DNA of 64,000 nucleotides from Cellulomonas sp. URHD0024 (lineage in GTDB: Bacteria; Actinomycetota; Actinomycetes; Actinomycetales; Cellulomonadaceae): the NCBI RefSeq assembly GCF_000426185.1, contig NZ_AUEW01000001.1:992001-1056000 (forward strand). Reading direction: 5' to 3'. A program made the translations under genes and the position numbers. Position 1 is the first letter of the stretch. The number at the start of each line of letters is the position of its first letter. The notes under the pieces are model-generated. The model was not told where the DNA came from, ran no database searches, and saw nothing but the letters and a program-made list of their open reading frames with translations. Shown here in pieces: positions 36,821 through 45,879 of the stretch.

Positions 36821-38554
36821 TCACACCGGGGTCCGACCGAACGGCGAGCCAGGGACGGCGGGTCCGACCGTCACGGACGGCCACCGCGTCCGGGGCGAGA
36901 CGCTCGCCGTCGTGTCCGGCCGAACCTCCACCACCTGGTAGTCGACGAAGCGCCGGGACGTGCGGTCCCACCGCAGCACGGTCATCTCGGCGACGCCGTG
37001 GAGCGGTCCGACGGTGGGTTGGCCGAGGGTCGCCCCGGCGGTGCTCGAGCTGATGTAGCGCACGCCCCGACCGGTGCGCTCGGGTCCGTAACGCCGATGC
37101 AGATGCCCCGAGATCTGCGCGGGCGAGCAGCCGCGGGCGAGGGTGTCGTCGCCGACGGTCGGGGTGTGGATGAGCAGGAGGTCGACGCCGTCGTGGTCGC
37201 CGCACGCGGTCCGCGCGAGCCGGGCCGCCTCGTGGTCGGCGGACTCCTTGGAGGCCAGAGCCGTTCCGCCGGCCCCGACACGGGTCTCGTTCGGGTCGCG
37301 GTCCCCCAGGACCCGGAGGCCGTCGACCGACACCACCGACCCGTCCAGGACCGTGGCTCCGGCCCGGGCGTAGCGCTTGGAGGTCTCCCGCGAGTCGTGG
37401 TTCCCCGGCGACGTGACGAGCTCGACGTCCTTCGGGATGGCCCGCGCGAACGTGGTCACGCAGTACTGCTCGACGCTCGTGCCGTTCAGCGTGGTGTCCC
37501 CCGCGTCGAGCACGAGATCGGCGCCCGACCGCTTGACGAGAGTGCTGATCAGGGGCGCCATCCCCACGTTGCAGTGCAGGTCGGAGATGAGGACGACGGT
37601 CAGCAGGTCCTCCTCGTCGATCTGGTCGGCACCCTCGGTCGCCTGGCCGGAGGGCGCGGGCGACGGTCCGAGCGACGACTCGGGCGACGGTCCGAGCGAC
37701 GGTCCGGACGACGGCTCGGACGACGGTCCGGACGACGGTCCGGACGACGAGGCCGCCGGCGCGGGCCGGACCTCCGCCCGCTGGTCGATCTTCGCCTGCC
37801 GCACGTCCCACGCGGCTTCGAGCGAGGTGTTGGCCTTGGCGTAGAACTCCTCGTTCATGCGCAGCTGCGAGATCACCTGGCTCCCGTACGTGTCGATGAC
37901 GCCGCCCAGCCGACCCGTCACCTCCGCACCCTCCAGCGGCGTGCCGTCGAACACCGCCGACGCCGTGTGCGAGGCGATCGGCTTGTCGCCGCCCTCGCTC
38001 GAGGTGAGCACCAGTGCGCCGACGAGGACCAGGGCCGTGGCCACGAAGGAGGCGCGCAGATGCGGCTCAGCCCGGTCGTGCAGCTCCTGCCACCGCACCC
38101 GTCCCACGAGCAACCGCACGAGCCACCAGGCTCCGACGAGCCCCGCGAACGCCAGCAGGGTGCGCACCGCGGCGTCGAGCACGAGCGCTCGTGCGACGTC
38201 CTGGACGGTGGCCTGAGGCCCGGAGAAGAACTGGAGGTAGGACTGCAGGTCCCCGCTGAGCGCCTCGAGCGTCTTGGCCTGGCCGAGCTGCGTGACCGAC
38301 GCCGGGATCTCCTGCACGGTGACACGCACGCCGAGGGTCAGCGGCAGCGGTGAAGCGATCCGCAAGGTGCCCAGCGGCCCGAGGTCGATGGTGACGGTGC
38401 CGTCCGTCGTGACGTCGTACCGCGCCTCGTGCGGTCCGAGGCTGCTCTCCACGGACGCGGTCGAGACCCCGTACACGAGCGCCAGGAGCAGAGCCCCGAG
38501 GGTGAGCAGCACACGCCGACCCCACCTGGGCTCAGTGCGGCTGGCTGGACTCAT
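36821..38554 (-). CDS. Membrane-anchored metallophosphoesterase
   Basis: 577 residues. Membrane helices lie at about 13-32, 115-135 and 155-175, with a beta-rich outer part between the first two. A Ser/Gly/Pro linker (about 265-300, GPSSGPSSEPSSGPS-like) precedes a calcineurin-like phosphoesterase domain with all metal motifs: LISDLHCN, LDAGDTT, SPGNHDS and ISGHLHRR. It probably hydrolyses a phosphoester close to the membrane; the substrate is unknown. TAGGCT lies 8 nt before the ATG, with GGAGG in between. Confidence 0.9.
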   Translation of the reverse strand: MSPASRTEPRWGRRVLLTLGALLLALVYGVSTASVESSLGPHEARYDVTTDGTVTIDLGPLGTLRIASPLPLTLGVRVTVQEIPASVTQLGQAKTLEALSGDLQSYLQFFSGPQATVQDVARALVLDAAVRTLLAFAGLVGAWWLVRLLVGRVRWQELHDRAEPHLRASFVATALVLVGALVLTSSEGGDKPIASHTASAVFDGTPLEGAEVTGRLGGVIDTYGSQVISQLRMNEEFYAKANTSLEAAWDVRQAKIDQRAEVRPAPAASSSGPSSGPSSEPSSGPSLGPSPESSLGPSPAPSGQATEGADQIDEEDLLTVVLISDLHCNVGMAPLISTLVKRSGADLVLDAGDTTLNGTSVEQYCVTTFARAIPKDVELVTSPGNHDSRETSKRYARAGATVLDGSVVSVDGLRVLGDRDPNETRVGAGGTALASKESADHEAARLARTACGDHDGVDLLLIHTPTVGDDTLARGCSPAQISGHLHRRYGPERTGRGVRYISSSTAGATLGQPTVGPLHGVAEMTVLRWDRTSRRFVDYQVVEVRPDTTASVSPRTRWPSVTVGPAVPGSPFGRTPV

Positions 38555-38562
38555 CGCCTCCG

Positions 38563-38568
38563 AGCCTA
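38563..38568 (-). promoter_or_regulatory. Candidate -10 (TAGGCT) of the metallophosphoesterase gene
   Basis: The same hexamer as before the neighbouring DtxR and LLM genes, 8 nt from the ATG. A GGAGG lies in between, so initiation may use a very short leader. Confidence 0.4.
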
Positions 38569-38596
38569 GGCGCGCCGGCCGACGTCGGACGAGGCG

Positions 38597-39373
38597 TCAC
38601 CCACGTGCGTCGCGCCAGGTCACCCACTGCTCGACGAGCGAGAGGTCGTAGTCCGGTCCGCTCGCGCCGACGGTGAAGAGCGTGACGCCGGCGGCGAGGA
38701 GCTCGTCCGCGACCGCGCTCGGGGGTGCGCCGACCCCGACGGACCGCTCGACCAGGCTGGCGGTGTCCCGCCCGACGGCCGCACCGTGCTCGTCCAGGAT
38801 CGCGCTCTTGCGCGTCAGCGTGTTGACGTCGCCGAACGAGTGCCACGCGTCCGCGTGCTCGGCGACGACCCGCAACGTCTTGCGCTCGCCGCCCCCGCCG
38901 ATCAGCACGGGGATGTCCCGCGTCGGGACCGGGTTCGACGCGGCCCAGCGCGCCTTGATCCGCGGGAGCGCCTGCGCGAGGTCCGCGATCCGGCTGCCCG
39001 CCGTCCCGAACTCGTACCCGAACTGGTCGTAGTCCTTCTCGAACCATCCGGCGCCGATCCCGAGGATCAGGCGGCCCCCGCTGATGTGGTCGACGGTCCG
39101 GGCCATGTCCGCGAGCAGCTCGGGGTTGCGGTACGAGTTGCACGTGACGAGCGCGCCGATCTGCACGCGGCTGGTCTGCTCCGCCCAGGCGCCGAGCATG
39201 GTCCAGCACTCGAAGTGCTTGCCGTCCGGGTCGCCGTTGAGCGGGAAGAAGTGGTCCCAGTTGAAGATCACGTCGACGCCGAGGTCCTCCGCGCGACGCA
39301 CGGCGTCGCGGATCTGGGCGTACTCGGCGTGCTGCGGCTGGAGCTGGACTCCGATGCGGATGGGGTTCGTCAT
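38597..39373 (-). CDS. LLM-class F420-dependent oxidoreductase
   Basis: 258 residues with the luciferase-like TIM-barrel pattern: IRIGVQLQPQHAEY, NWDHFFPLNGDPDG, GALVTCNSYRNPELLADM, DHISGGRLILGIGAGWFEKD and PVLIGGGGERKTLRVVAEHA. Members reduce or oxidise substrates with coenzyme F420; the substrate is unknown. A TAGGCT-N6-ATG arrangement suggests a leaderless transcript. Confidence 0.93.
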   Translation of the reverse strand: MTNPIRIGVQLQPQHAEYAQIRDAVRRAEDLGVDVIFNWDHFFPLNGDPDGKHFECWTMLGAWAEQTSRVQIGALVTCNSYRNPELLADMARTVDHISGGRLILGIGAGWFEKDYDQFGYEFGTAGSRIADLAQALPRIKARWAASNPVPTRDIPVLIGGGGERKTLRVVAEHADAWHSFGDVNTLTRKSAILDEHGAAVGRDTASLVERSVGVGAPPSAVADELLAAGVTLFTVGASGPDYDLSLVEQWVTWRDARG

Positions 39374-39379
39374 GCGTCG

Positions 39380-39385
39380 AGCCTA
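39380..39385 (-). promoter_or_regulatory. Candidate -10 (TAGGCT) of the LLM gene
   Basis: TAGGCT, 6 nt, ATG on the minus strand, without a Shine-Dalgarno sequence. Confidence 0.45.
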
Positions 39386-39450
39386 CGTACAGGACGGCGG
39401 ATGACCTCTTCTCGGACGATGCTCGAGGGACGACCCGAGAGGAGCACACC

Positions 39451-39819
39451 ATGGACATGAAGATCGAGCTGGTGCCCATCCCCGTCGCGGACCTGGACCG
39501 CGCCAAGGCGTTCTACGTGGACCAGGTGGGCTTCCACGACGACCACGACATCACCGTCAACGACGACCTGCGGTTCGTGCAGCTGACACCGCCCGGGTCG
39601 GCGTGCTCGATCGTGCTGGACCTCAACATCACGCCGATGGCGCCCGGTGCCGTGCAGGGGCTGCAGGTGGTCGTGGACGACGCCGACGCTGTGCGCACCC
39701 ACCTCCTCGCGAACGGCGTGGAGGCCTCCCCTGTCGAGGAGATGCCCTGGGGTCGGTTCACCTACTTCACCGACCCGGACGGGAACCGTTGGTCGGTGCA
39801 GCAGGCGGTGCCCCGCTAG
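39451..39819 (+). CDS. VOC-family protein (glyoxalase-like)
   Basis: 122 residues, one pair of beta-alpha-beta3 modules: IPVADLDRAKAFYVDQVGF and GRFTYFTDPDGNRWSVQQ. GAGAGGAG precedes the ATG. Single-domain VOC proteins act as dimers in glyoxalase, antibiotic-binding or dioxygenase roles; this one cannot be narrowed down. It is divergent from the LLM gene and may belong with the CHAD gene downstream. Confidence 0.88.
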   Translation: MDMKIELVPIPVADLDRAKAFYVDQVGFHDDHDITVNDDLRFVQLTPPGSACSIVLDLNITPMAPGAVQGLQVVVDDADAVRTHLLANGVEASPVEEMPWGRFTYFTDPDGNRWSVQQAVPR

Positions 39820-39908
39820 GGGCGTCACACACGCCTCGCGACGTGCGCGATCGCCGTCCAGGGGCGCTCCTGGCACGCTCGTCCCATGACGCGATCCCGC
39901 GAGGCCTG

Positions 39909-40757
39909 ATGGGAAACGACACCACCGCCGACGAGGACGTGCGCGCCTACGTCGCCAAGCACACGGCTCGGCTCGTCGAGGTCGAGCCCGGGCTCCGGGT
40001 GGGCGACCGGGATGCCGTGCACGACGCCCGGACCGCGAGCCGGCGGTTACGCACCGCCCTGGCGGTCTACGGGGCGGACGACGACCGGCTCCGGACGGTC
40101 CTGCGGGAGCTCGGTCACGCGCTCGGAGCGGCGCGCGACCCCGCCGTCGAGCTGCACGCCCTCCGCGGCGTCCTGCGAGCCCAGCCGCCGGACCTCGTGC
40201 GCGGCCCGGTCGCGCTGCGCATCGAGGAGGACCTCACCGCCACCGAGCAGGCGGGCCTCGACGAGCTGGGCGGCTGGCTCGCCTCCGGGTGGGCAGAGCT
40301 CGTTCACCTGCTCCACGACGCCGCCGAGGCCTCGTGGGCCGTGGACGATCTCCGCCGGGGCGCACGGCGCGCCTGGCGGCGCCTGGACCGCACGGTCGAC
40401 GCGCTCGACGCAGCGGCACACGACGAGCGGGACGAGGCGTTGCACGAGGTCCGCAAGGCGGCGCGCCGAGCCCGCTACGCCAGCGAGGTGGCGTCCGGTG
40501 CGTTCGGTCGACCGGCTCACAAGAGCGCCAAGCGCGCCCACGCGCTGCAGGAGGTCCTGGGCGAGCAGCACGACGCGGTCGTTCGTCGCGAGACGCTCCG
40601 GCGCCTGAGCCTGCAGGCCGCCGCAGACGGCGAGGACACCTTCACCTACGGTCGGCTGCACGCGCTCGCGGAGCGGGCGGCGATCGCCGCGGAGCACGAG
40701 GCGCGTCCGCTCGTCGAGCGCGCCACGTCGCGTCGCCACCGGAGCTGGACCCGCTGA
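39909..40757 (+). CDS. CHAD-domain protein
   Basis: 282 residues from the ATG at 39909 with GAGG just upstream. It is all helical, with conserved basic/His positions in VHDARTASRRLRTALAVYG, ALHEVRKAARRARYASEVA and ALQEVLGEQHDAVVRRETL. CHAD domains bind inorganic polyphosphate and often occur fused to, or next to, CYTH enzymes; a CYTH gene lies 1 kb away at 41729. Confidence 0.92.
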   Translation: MGNDTTADEDVRAYVAKHTARLVEVEPGLRVGDRDAVHDARTASRRLRTALAVYGADDDRLRTVLRELGHALGAARDPAVELHALRGVLRAQPPDLVRGPVALRIEEDLTATEQAGLDELGGWLASGWAELVHLLHDAAEASWAVDDLRRGARRAWRRLDRTVDALDAAAHDERDEALHEVRKAARRARYASEVASGAFGRPAHKSAKRAHALQEVLGEQHDAVVRRETLRRLSLQAAADGEDTFTYGRLHALAERAAIAAEHEARPLVERATSRRHRSWTR

Positions 40758-40760
40758 CGC

Positions 40761-41699
40761 CTACGCGGCCGCGCTGACCCGCACCACGTTGCGCCAGGGG
40801 TCCTCGAACCGCAGGGTCTCGCCGTCGTGTGACGTCGGGAAGCCCGCGAACGCGACCCGGTCCGCGAGCGCACCGAGGTCGTCGGTCGTCGGCACCGCGA
40901 TCCGCACCTCGCCGAGCCCGAGGGCAGAGGCGCGTGGGCCGGCGCCGGCGCTGTTCCAGGTGTTCATGGCGAGGTGGTGGTGATAGCCGCCCGCGGAGAC
41001 GAACAGCGCACCGTGCCACTCGGCCGTGACGTCGAACCCGAGCGCGTCGACGTAGAAGGCCCGGGCCAAGGGCACGTCGCCGACGGACAGGTGTACGTGG
41101 CCGACCACGGCGCCGCCCGCGCCTGGCTGCTCCAGGAGCTCGTCGGTCAGGTTCCGGCCCAGGAAGGCGTTGGGGTCGAGCCGCAACGAGTCCATCTGGA
41201 TACGCCCCTCGGCGTCCCGGTTCCACAGCGAGCGGGCGCGGTCCCAGTAGAGCTCGACGCCGTTGCCCTCCGGGTCGGTGAAGTAGAACGCCAGCGACAC
41301 GAGGTGGTCCGCCGAGCCGACGTAGGACGTGGGCTCGCGCTGCGCGACGGAGGCGAGCGTCGCGGCGAGCCCGGCCTCGTCGTCGAACAGGATCGCGGTG
41401 TGGAAGAGGCCGGCGGCGCCGCGGAGGGCCGGGGGCAGGTCGGGAGTGTGCTGCAGGACCACGAGCGGGGTGCCGGCGCGGCCGAGCGTCACGGTCGCGG
41501 GGCCGGCCTCGAACCGGTCGCCCGGCCGGTCCAGCACCTCCAGCGCCAGTGCGTCGCGGTAGAACCGCAGCTGCCGGTCCAGGTCCCCGACCAGGAGCGT
41601 GACGGCGTCCATGCCGGTGCCCGCCGCGATCGAGTCGTGCGTGCGGCTCGGGGCGAACGGTACGGCGGCGCCCTGGCCGGGCGTGGGTGCGGTCGTCAT
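40761..41699 (-). CDS. Two-domain VOC dioxygenase-like protein
   Basis: 312 residues from the ATG at 41699, chosen because GAGG precedes it; a GTG two codons upstream is the alternative. Two tandem VOC domains, as in catechol-2,3-dioxygenase (CatE-like) proteins: VTLLVGDLDRQLRFYRDALA with FHTAILF and YFTDPEGNGVELYWDR, then VGHVHLSVGDVPLARAFYVD with YHHHLAMNTW. Metal ligands of the two-His-one-Glu type appear to be present. A palindromic site lies at its promoter. Confidence 0.9.
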   Translation of the reverse strand: MTTAPTPGQGAAVPFAPSRTHDSIAAGTGMDAVTLLVGDLDRQLRFYRDALALEVLDRPGDRFEAGPATVTLGRAGTPLVVLQHTPDLPPALRGAAGLFHTAILFDDEAGLAATLASVAQREPTSYVGSADHLVSLAFYFTDPEGNGVELYWDRARSLWNRDAEGRIQMDSLRLDPNAFLGRNLTDELLEQPGAGGAVVGHVHLSVGDVPLARAFYVDALGFDVTAEWHGALFVSAGGYHHHLAMNTWNSAGAGPRASALGLGEVRIAVPTTDDLGALADRVAFAGFPTSHDGETLRFEDPWRNVVRVSAAA

Positions 41700-41711
41700 G
41701 GCCACCTCAAT

Positions 41712-41727
41712 GGTTGACGCTACAACC
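41712..41727. promoter_or_regulatory. Inverted repeat GGTTG-N6-CAACC, candidate MarR-type operator
   Basis: Perfect 5-bp arms, 13 bp upstream of the VOC start, in the 29-bp gap after the CYTH gene. The right arm touches the CYTH stop. MarR-type regulators often control CatE-like VOC genes through such sites; no MarR gene is adjacent. Confidence 0.5.
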
Positions 41728-41728
41728 T

Positions 41729-42364
41729 TTATTCCTCGTCGGACCGGTGGTTGTGCCCGAGGCTGGTCAGGAACCGCGGTCCGTCGGCGGCCAGCTCGGC
41801 CTCGTAGTCCGCGGCCCAGGCGCCGTACGGCCGACCGGCGAGCGCGTCGTTCGCGAAGCGCCGGTCCGACGTCACCTCCGTCACGCAGAACGACGGGATC
41901 GTCAGGTCGGTGACGGGGCCCCCGCGCTCGACCTCGGCCACCATCAGCGGGGCGTTGGCTCCCGCGAACGTGTCGATCACCCAGCCGTCGTCGCCCAGCC
42001 AGACGGAGTGCCGGGTCTTGGCGACACGCGCGCCACCGCGGCGCACGAGCTCGAGCCCGACCGAGACGTCGAGCTCCCGCTCCGCCTCGTAGCGGGTCCC
42101 CTCGTTCATCGGGCCCTTCACGGTGATCGCGCTGAAGTCCATCCGGTCGCCGTACGCGTCGAGCAGCGCGAGCTCGTCGAGCGACGGCGTCAGCTCCAGA
42201 CCCTCGACCGTCGCCTGCAGCCGGACCCGGATCGAGAAGCCGCCGTCGGACAGGACGTAGCTCTGCACGATCAGTGCCGGCGAGGTGTCGAGAAGCTCGC
42301 GGGGCAGGTCACGCACCCAGAACCGACGTTCGAACTCGAAGTCGCCGTACCCGGTGTCGCTCAC
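41729..42364 (-). CDS. CYTH-domain protein
   Basis: 211 residues from a GTG at 42364. The N-terminal FEFERRFWV corresponds to the EFERKF signature of CYTH/triphosphate tunnel enzymes. Charged beta-strand segments typical of the tunnel follow: IRVRLQATVEG, ITVKGPMNEGTRYEAERELD and WVIDTFAGANAPLMVAEVER. Relatives hydrolyse triphosphates or polyphosphate or make cAMP. It lies 16 nt after the ABC permease gene. Confidence 0.9.
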   Translation of the reverse strand: MSDTGYGDFEFERRFWVRDLPRELLDTSPALIVQSYVLSDGGFSIRVRLQATVEGLELTPSLDELALLDAYGDRMDFSAITVKGPMNEGTRYEAERELDVSVGLELVRRGGARVAKTRHSVWLGDDGWVIDTFAGANAPLMVAEVERGGPVTDLTIPSFCVTEVTSDRRFANDALAGRPYGAWAADYEAELAADGPRFLTSLGHNHRSDEE

Positions 42365-42380
42365 CCTCCGAGGGTAGTCA

Positions 42381-44927
42381 TCACTCGGTGGAGACGGCCT
42401 CGAGCACGGGCAGACGCGCCGCACGGACGGCCGGCCAGACCGCCGCGAGGACCCCGACCACGATCGCGAGCACCACCATGAGCCCGAGGCTCACCCACGG
42501 GATCGCGAGCGAGCGGAGCCCGACGTCGGAGAAGACCGTGGGCAGGGTCGACGCGAGCGCGACGCCCACGGCCAGCCCGACGAGCGTGCCGAAGACGGCG
42601 GTGAGCACCGACTCGACCGTGATGGTCGACCCCAGCTGCAGCCGTCCCAGGCCCACCGCACGCAGCAGCCCGATCTCGCGGGTGCGCTCGATGACGGACA
42701 GCGCCAGCGTGTTGATGATGCCGAGCACCGCGATGACGACCGAGAGGCCGAGCAGGGCGTAGAGGATCACGAGGACACGGTCGACCTGGTCGGCCAGCTG
42801 CGAGACGAACTGCTCGCTGTCCATGACGGAGACGACGACGTACGGCTTCACCGTCGCGGTCAGCTCGGCGCGCAGAGCCTCCACGTCGGCACCCTCCGCG
42901 GCGGTCACGAAGACGGTCGTGAGGAGCTGCTGGTTCGTCGGGACGAGCTCGTCGAGCACCTGCTGGCCGACGACGAGCGGGACCCCGAACGCGGGCGAGT
43001 CGATCACGGCGCCGATCTCGAGGTCCTCGGTCCCGCCCCCACCCACCACGGTGAGGGTGTCGCCGAGCGTCCAGTCCTGGTCGTCCATGGTCGTTCGCTG
43101 CACCGCGACCTGCCCGGCGGCGAGCGCGTCGTGGAACGCCCCCTCGACCACCTCGGTGTCGATGCTGCGGCCGACCGCGTCCGGGTCGATGCCCGTGATA
43201 GCGAAGGAGTCCTTGTCGACGAGCACCGAGGCCGTCGCGAACGCGTCCGCCGCCTGCACCTCGGGCAGCGCACGCACGTCCTCGACCGCCTGCGCCGGCA
43301 CCGGCCCCTGCGCCGCCCCGCGCAGGATGTAGTCGGTGGTGGCCTCCCGGGAGACGATCGCGCTCGTGGAGGCCTGCGTCGTCGCGGCGATCACCGCAGC
43401 GGCCCCGACCAACGCCATCCCGATCATCAGCGCACCCGCGGTGTTCGCGGTCCGACGAGGGTTGCGCGTGACGTTGCCGCGCGCCAGCCGACCCACCGGA
43501 CGCCAGCCGTCGAACGGGACCGCGAGCACCCGCAGGATGCCGCGCGCGAGGATCGGCGATGCCGCGAGCACGCCGATCACGACGGCGCCCGCGCCGTACC
43601 CGAGCATCGCCCCGGCGTGGTCGCCGGTGGGGTCCAGGAGCGCGGCGACGAGCGTCACGATCCCCGCGACCACCAGGGAACCGCCGACGATCGCCCGCCT
43701 GCGCAGCGAACGCTCCGGCACGGTGATCTCGTCGCGCAGGGCCTCGACCGGCGGGACGAGCGCCGCTCGCCGGGCGGGCAGGGCGGCCGCGAGCACGCTC
43801 ACCAGCGTCCCGACGAGCACCGAGACGACGATCGTGAACCCGTCGAGCGGCACCTGGCCGGTCAGCTGCATGCCGACCCGACCGAGGACCCCACGGAGCA
43901 GCACGACGAGCCCCAGCCCACCGAGCACGCCCAGCACGCTGCCGAGCACCCCGACGATCGCCGCCTGCAGCACGATCGAGGTGAACACCTGCAGCGGCGA
44001 TGCGCCGACCGCCCGCAGGAGGGCGAACTCGCGCATCCGCTGCCGAACCCACATCGAGAACGTGTTGCTGATGATGAACGCGCCGACGAACAGCGAGATC
44101 CCCGCGAAGACGAGCAGGAACGTGGTGATGAAGCCGAGGAGCGTCAGGACGTTCGCGATGGCCTCGTCGCGCATCGTGTCGCCCGTGATCACCTCGGCGA
44201 GGGAGTCGTCCTTCTCGACGACGGGCGCCAGCCGGTCGACGAGCTCCTGCTCCGAGACGCCGTCGTCGGCGAGCACCGAGATCGAGGGCACAGTCCTGTC
44301 GGGGGCGAACGCGGTCTGTCCGGTCTCCCCGTCGACGAACACGACGGTCGCCCCAGCCAGCGCGGAGCCGAGCGCCATCTCGCCGACGATCGTGACCGGG
44401 CGGACCTCCCCGGCGATCACGATGCTCGTCGAGTCCCCCAGCGCCAGACCGGAGGCCGCCAGCGTCGAGGTCTCGACGCCGACCTCCCCGGCGTTCATCG
44501 GCGCGCGCCCCGCGACCAGGTGCGCCGCCCGGCCGCGCTCGTCGTAGGCGAACCCCAGGCTCGGTGCCTGGGTGCTCTGCACCGCGGTCCCGTCGGCGCC
44601 CACCAGCACCACCGGCCCGGACAGGTCAGGGATCGCCGCGTGGACCCCGGGCACGTCCTCGATCTGGGGCACGAGCGAGAGCGGCACGGGGTTGCGCGGC
44701 GCCCCCGCCAGCACGTTCTGGTCGTCGTCGCCGCCGACCACGTCGGCGCCGCGCACGTACGCGTCACCGAGCGTCGTCGTCGAGACGATGTCCGAGAACG
44801 TCGAGCCGAGCATCGAGCGCAGCGCGAAGGTTCCGGCCACGAACGCCACACCCAACGCCACGGCCAGGACGGACAGGCAGAACCGCACCAGGTGCGCCCG
44901 CACCCCGCGCAGCGCGACGCGGACCAC
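42381..44927 (-). CDS. FtsX/MacB-type ABC transporter permease
   Basis: 848 residues from a GTG sharing one base with the ATPase stop (TAGTG). One N-terminal helix (AHLVRFCLSVLAVALGVAF), a large MacB-like periplasmic-type domain, three helices at about 260-400, a second outer domain and a final helix group including VLVILYALLGLSVVIAVLGI. This duplicated FtsX arrangement marks lipoprotein, peptide or antibiotic export systems; the substrate is unknown. Confidence 0.92.
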   Translation of the reverse strand: MVRVALRGVRAHLVRFCLSVLAVALGVAFVAGTFALRSMLGSTFSDIVSTTTLGDAYVRGADVVGGDDDQNVLAGAPRNPVPLSLVPQIEDVPGVHAAIPDLSGPVVLVGADGTAVQSTQAPSLGFAYDERGRAAHLVAGRAPMNAGEVGVETSTLAASGLALGDSTSIVIAGEVRPVTIVGEMALGSALAGATVVFVDGETGQTAFAPDRTVPSISVLADDGVSEQELVDRLAPVVEKDDSLAEVITGDTMRDEAIANVLTLLGFITTFLLVFAGISLFVGAFIISNTFSMWVRQRMREFALLRAVGASPLQVFTSIVLQAAIVGVLGSVLGVLGGLGLVVLLRGVLGRVGMQLTGQVPLDGFTIVVSVLVGTLVSVLAAALPARRAALVPPVEALRDEITVPERSLRRRAIVGGSLVVAGIVTLVAALLDPTGDHAGAMLGYGAGAVVIGVLAASPILARGILRVLAVPFDGWRPVGRLARGNVTRNPRRTANTAGALMIGMALVGAAAVIAATTQASTSAIVSREATTDYILRGAAQGPVPAQAVEDVRALPEVQAADAFATASVLVDKDSFAITGIDPDAVGRSIDTEVVEGAFHDALAAGQVAVQRTTMDDQDWTLGDTLTVVGGGGTEDLEIGAVIDSPAFGVPLVVGQQVLDELVPTNQQLLTTVFVTAAEGADVEALRAELTATVKPYVVVSVMDSEQFVSQLADQVDRVLVILYALLGLSVVIAVLGIINTLALSVIERTREIGLLRAVGLGRLQLGSTITVESVLTAVFGTLVGLAVGVALASTLPTVFSDVGLRSLAIPWVSLGLMVVLAIVVGVLAAVWPAVRAARLPVLEAVSTE

Positions 44928-45664
44928 TAGCTCGCCGTGCGGATGCTGGCCAGCTGCGCCAGGACCGCGTCCGGGGTGGGGTCGCGCAGCTCGCCGACCA
45001 GTCGTCCGTCGGCGAGGAAGAGCACTCGGTGCGCGTACCCCGCCGAGGTCGGGTCGTGGGTCACCATCACCACCGACTGCCCGAGCTGGTCGACGCTGCG
45101 CCGCAGGAAACCGAGCACCTCGGCGCTCGCGGTGCTGTCGAGGTTGCCCGTCGGCTCGTCGGCGAACACGACAGCCGGCCGGCTCACCAGGGCCCGCGCG
45201 CACGCCACACGTTGCTGCTGCCCGCCGGACAGCTCGCTCGGCTTGTGGTTCAGCCGGTCGCCCAGACCGAGCGTCGCGACGACGAGGTCCAGGTGGGTGC
45301 GGTCCACGGGCTTGCGGGCGATGTCGAGCGGGAGCGTGATGTTCTCGAGCGCCGTGAGCGTGGGCACGAGGTTGTACGCCTGGAAGATGAACCCGACCCG
45401 GGTGCGCCTCAGGGCCGTCAGCCTGCGCTCCGACATCGAGCTCACGGTCTCGCCGTCGACCACGACCGTGCCCGACGTCGGCTTGTCCAACCCCGCCAGG
45501 CAGTGCATGAGCGTGGACTTCCCCGAGCCGGACGGTCCCATGATGGCCGTGAGCTCACCGCGCACCAGGTCGACGTCGACGCCGTCCAGTGCCCGGACGG
45601 CCGTCGAGCCGGAGCCGTAGACCTTGCGCAGGTCCCGAGCCGCGGCGATCACCGTGCTGGTCAT
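44927..45664 (-). CDS. ABC transporter ATPase (LolD/MacB type)
   Basis: 245 residues from the ATG at 45664. Walker A GPSGSGKST, Q-loop VGFIFQAYNL, signature LSGGQQQRVACARAL, Walker B VVFADEPTGNLD and switch MVTHD are all present. It pairs with the FtsX-type permease that starts on its stop codon. The longer reading frame up to 45850 has no ribosome binding site and is rejected. Confidence 0.95.
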   Translation of the reverse strand: MTSTVIAAARDLRKVYGSGSTAVRALDGVDVDLVRGELTAIMGPSGSGKSTLMHCLAGLDKPTSGTVVVDGETVSSMSERRLTALRRTRVGFIFQAYNLVPTLTALENITLPLDIARKPVDRTHLDLVVATLGLGDRLNHKPSELSGGQQQRVACARALVSRPAVVFADEPTGNLDSTASAEVLGFLRRSVDQLGQSVVMVTHDPTSAGYAHRVLFLADGRLVGELRDPTPDAVLAQLASIRTAS

Positions 45665-45752
45665 GCGTGCTCTTCCCCTCGTCGCAACGATCGTGCCTTG
45701 TGATGCTCGACACCGCGAACCCGTTCCACGACACCCGTATGAGAGACTGGTT

Positions 45753-45790
45753 CCACCACGGGCTGCGCAACTGCGCGCCCCGCGTCGTGG
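45753..45790 (+). other. Structured region in the helicase 5' leader
   Basis: CCACCACG and CGTCGTGG can pair (one C-C mismatch) around further GC pairs and a GCGC-AACT-GCGC tip. It lies 90-127 nt upstream of the helicase start in a 215-bp gap, consistent with a structured mRNA leader. No known riboswitch is recognised. Confidence 0.35.
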
Positions 45791-45879
45791 AGGTCCCCCG
45801 AGCACCCGCTCTGGTTGCTCTGGCGGCGGACCCCGACCAACTGTGCTCATGAAGAGCGCTGCCCGAGAGGCCGATATCT

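Noticed and set aside
45702..45852. 49-codon plus frame in the helicase leader (MLDTANPFHDTRMRDWF...)
   Set aside because: Lacks a convincing ribosome binding site and any recognisable feature; noted only as part of the leader.
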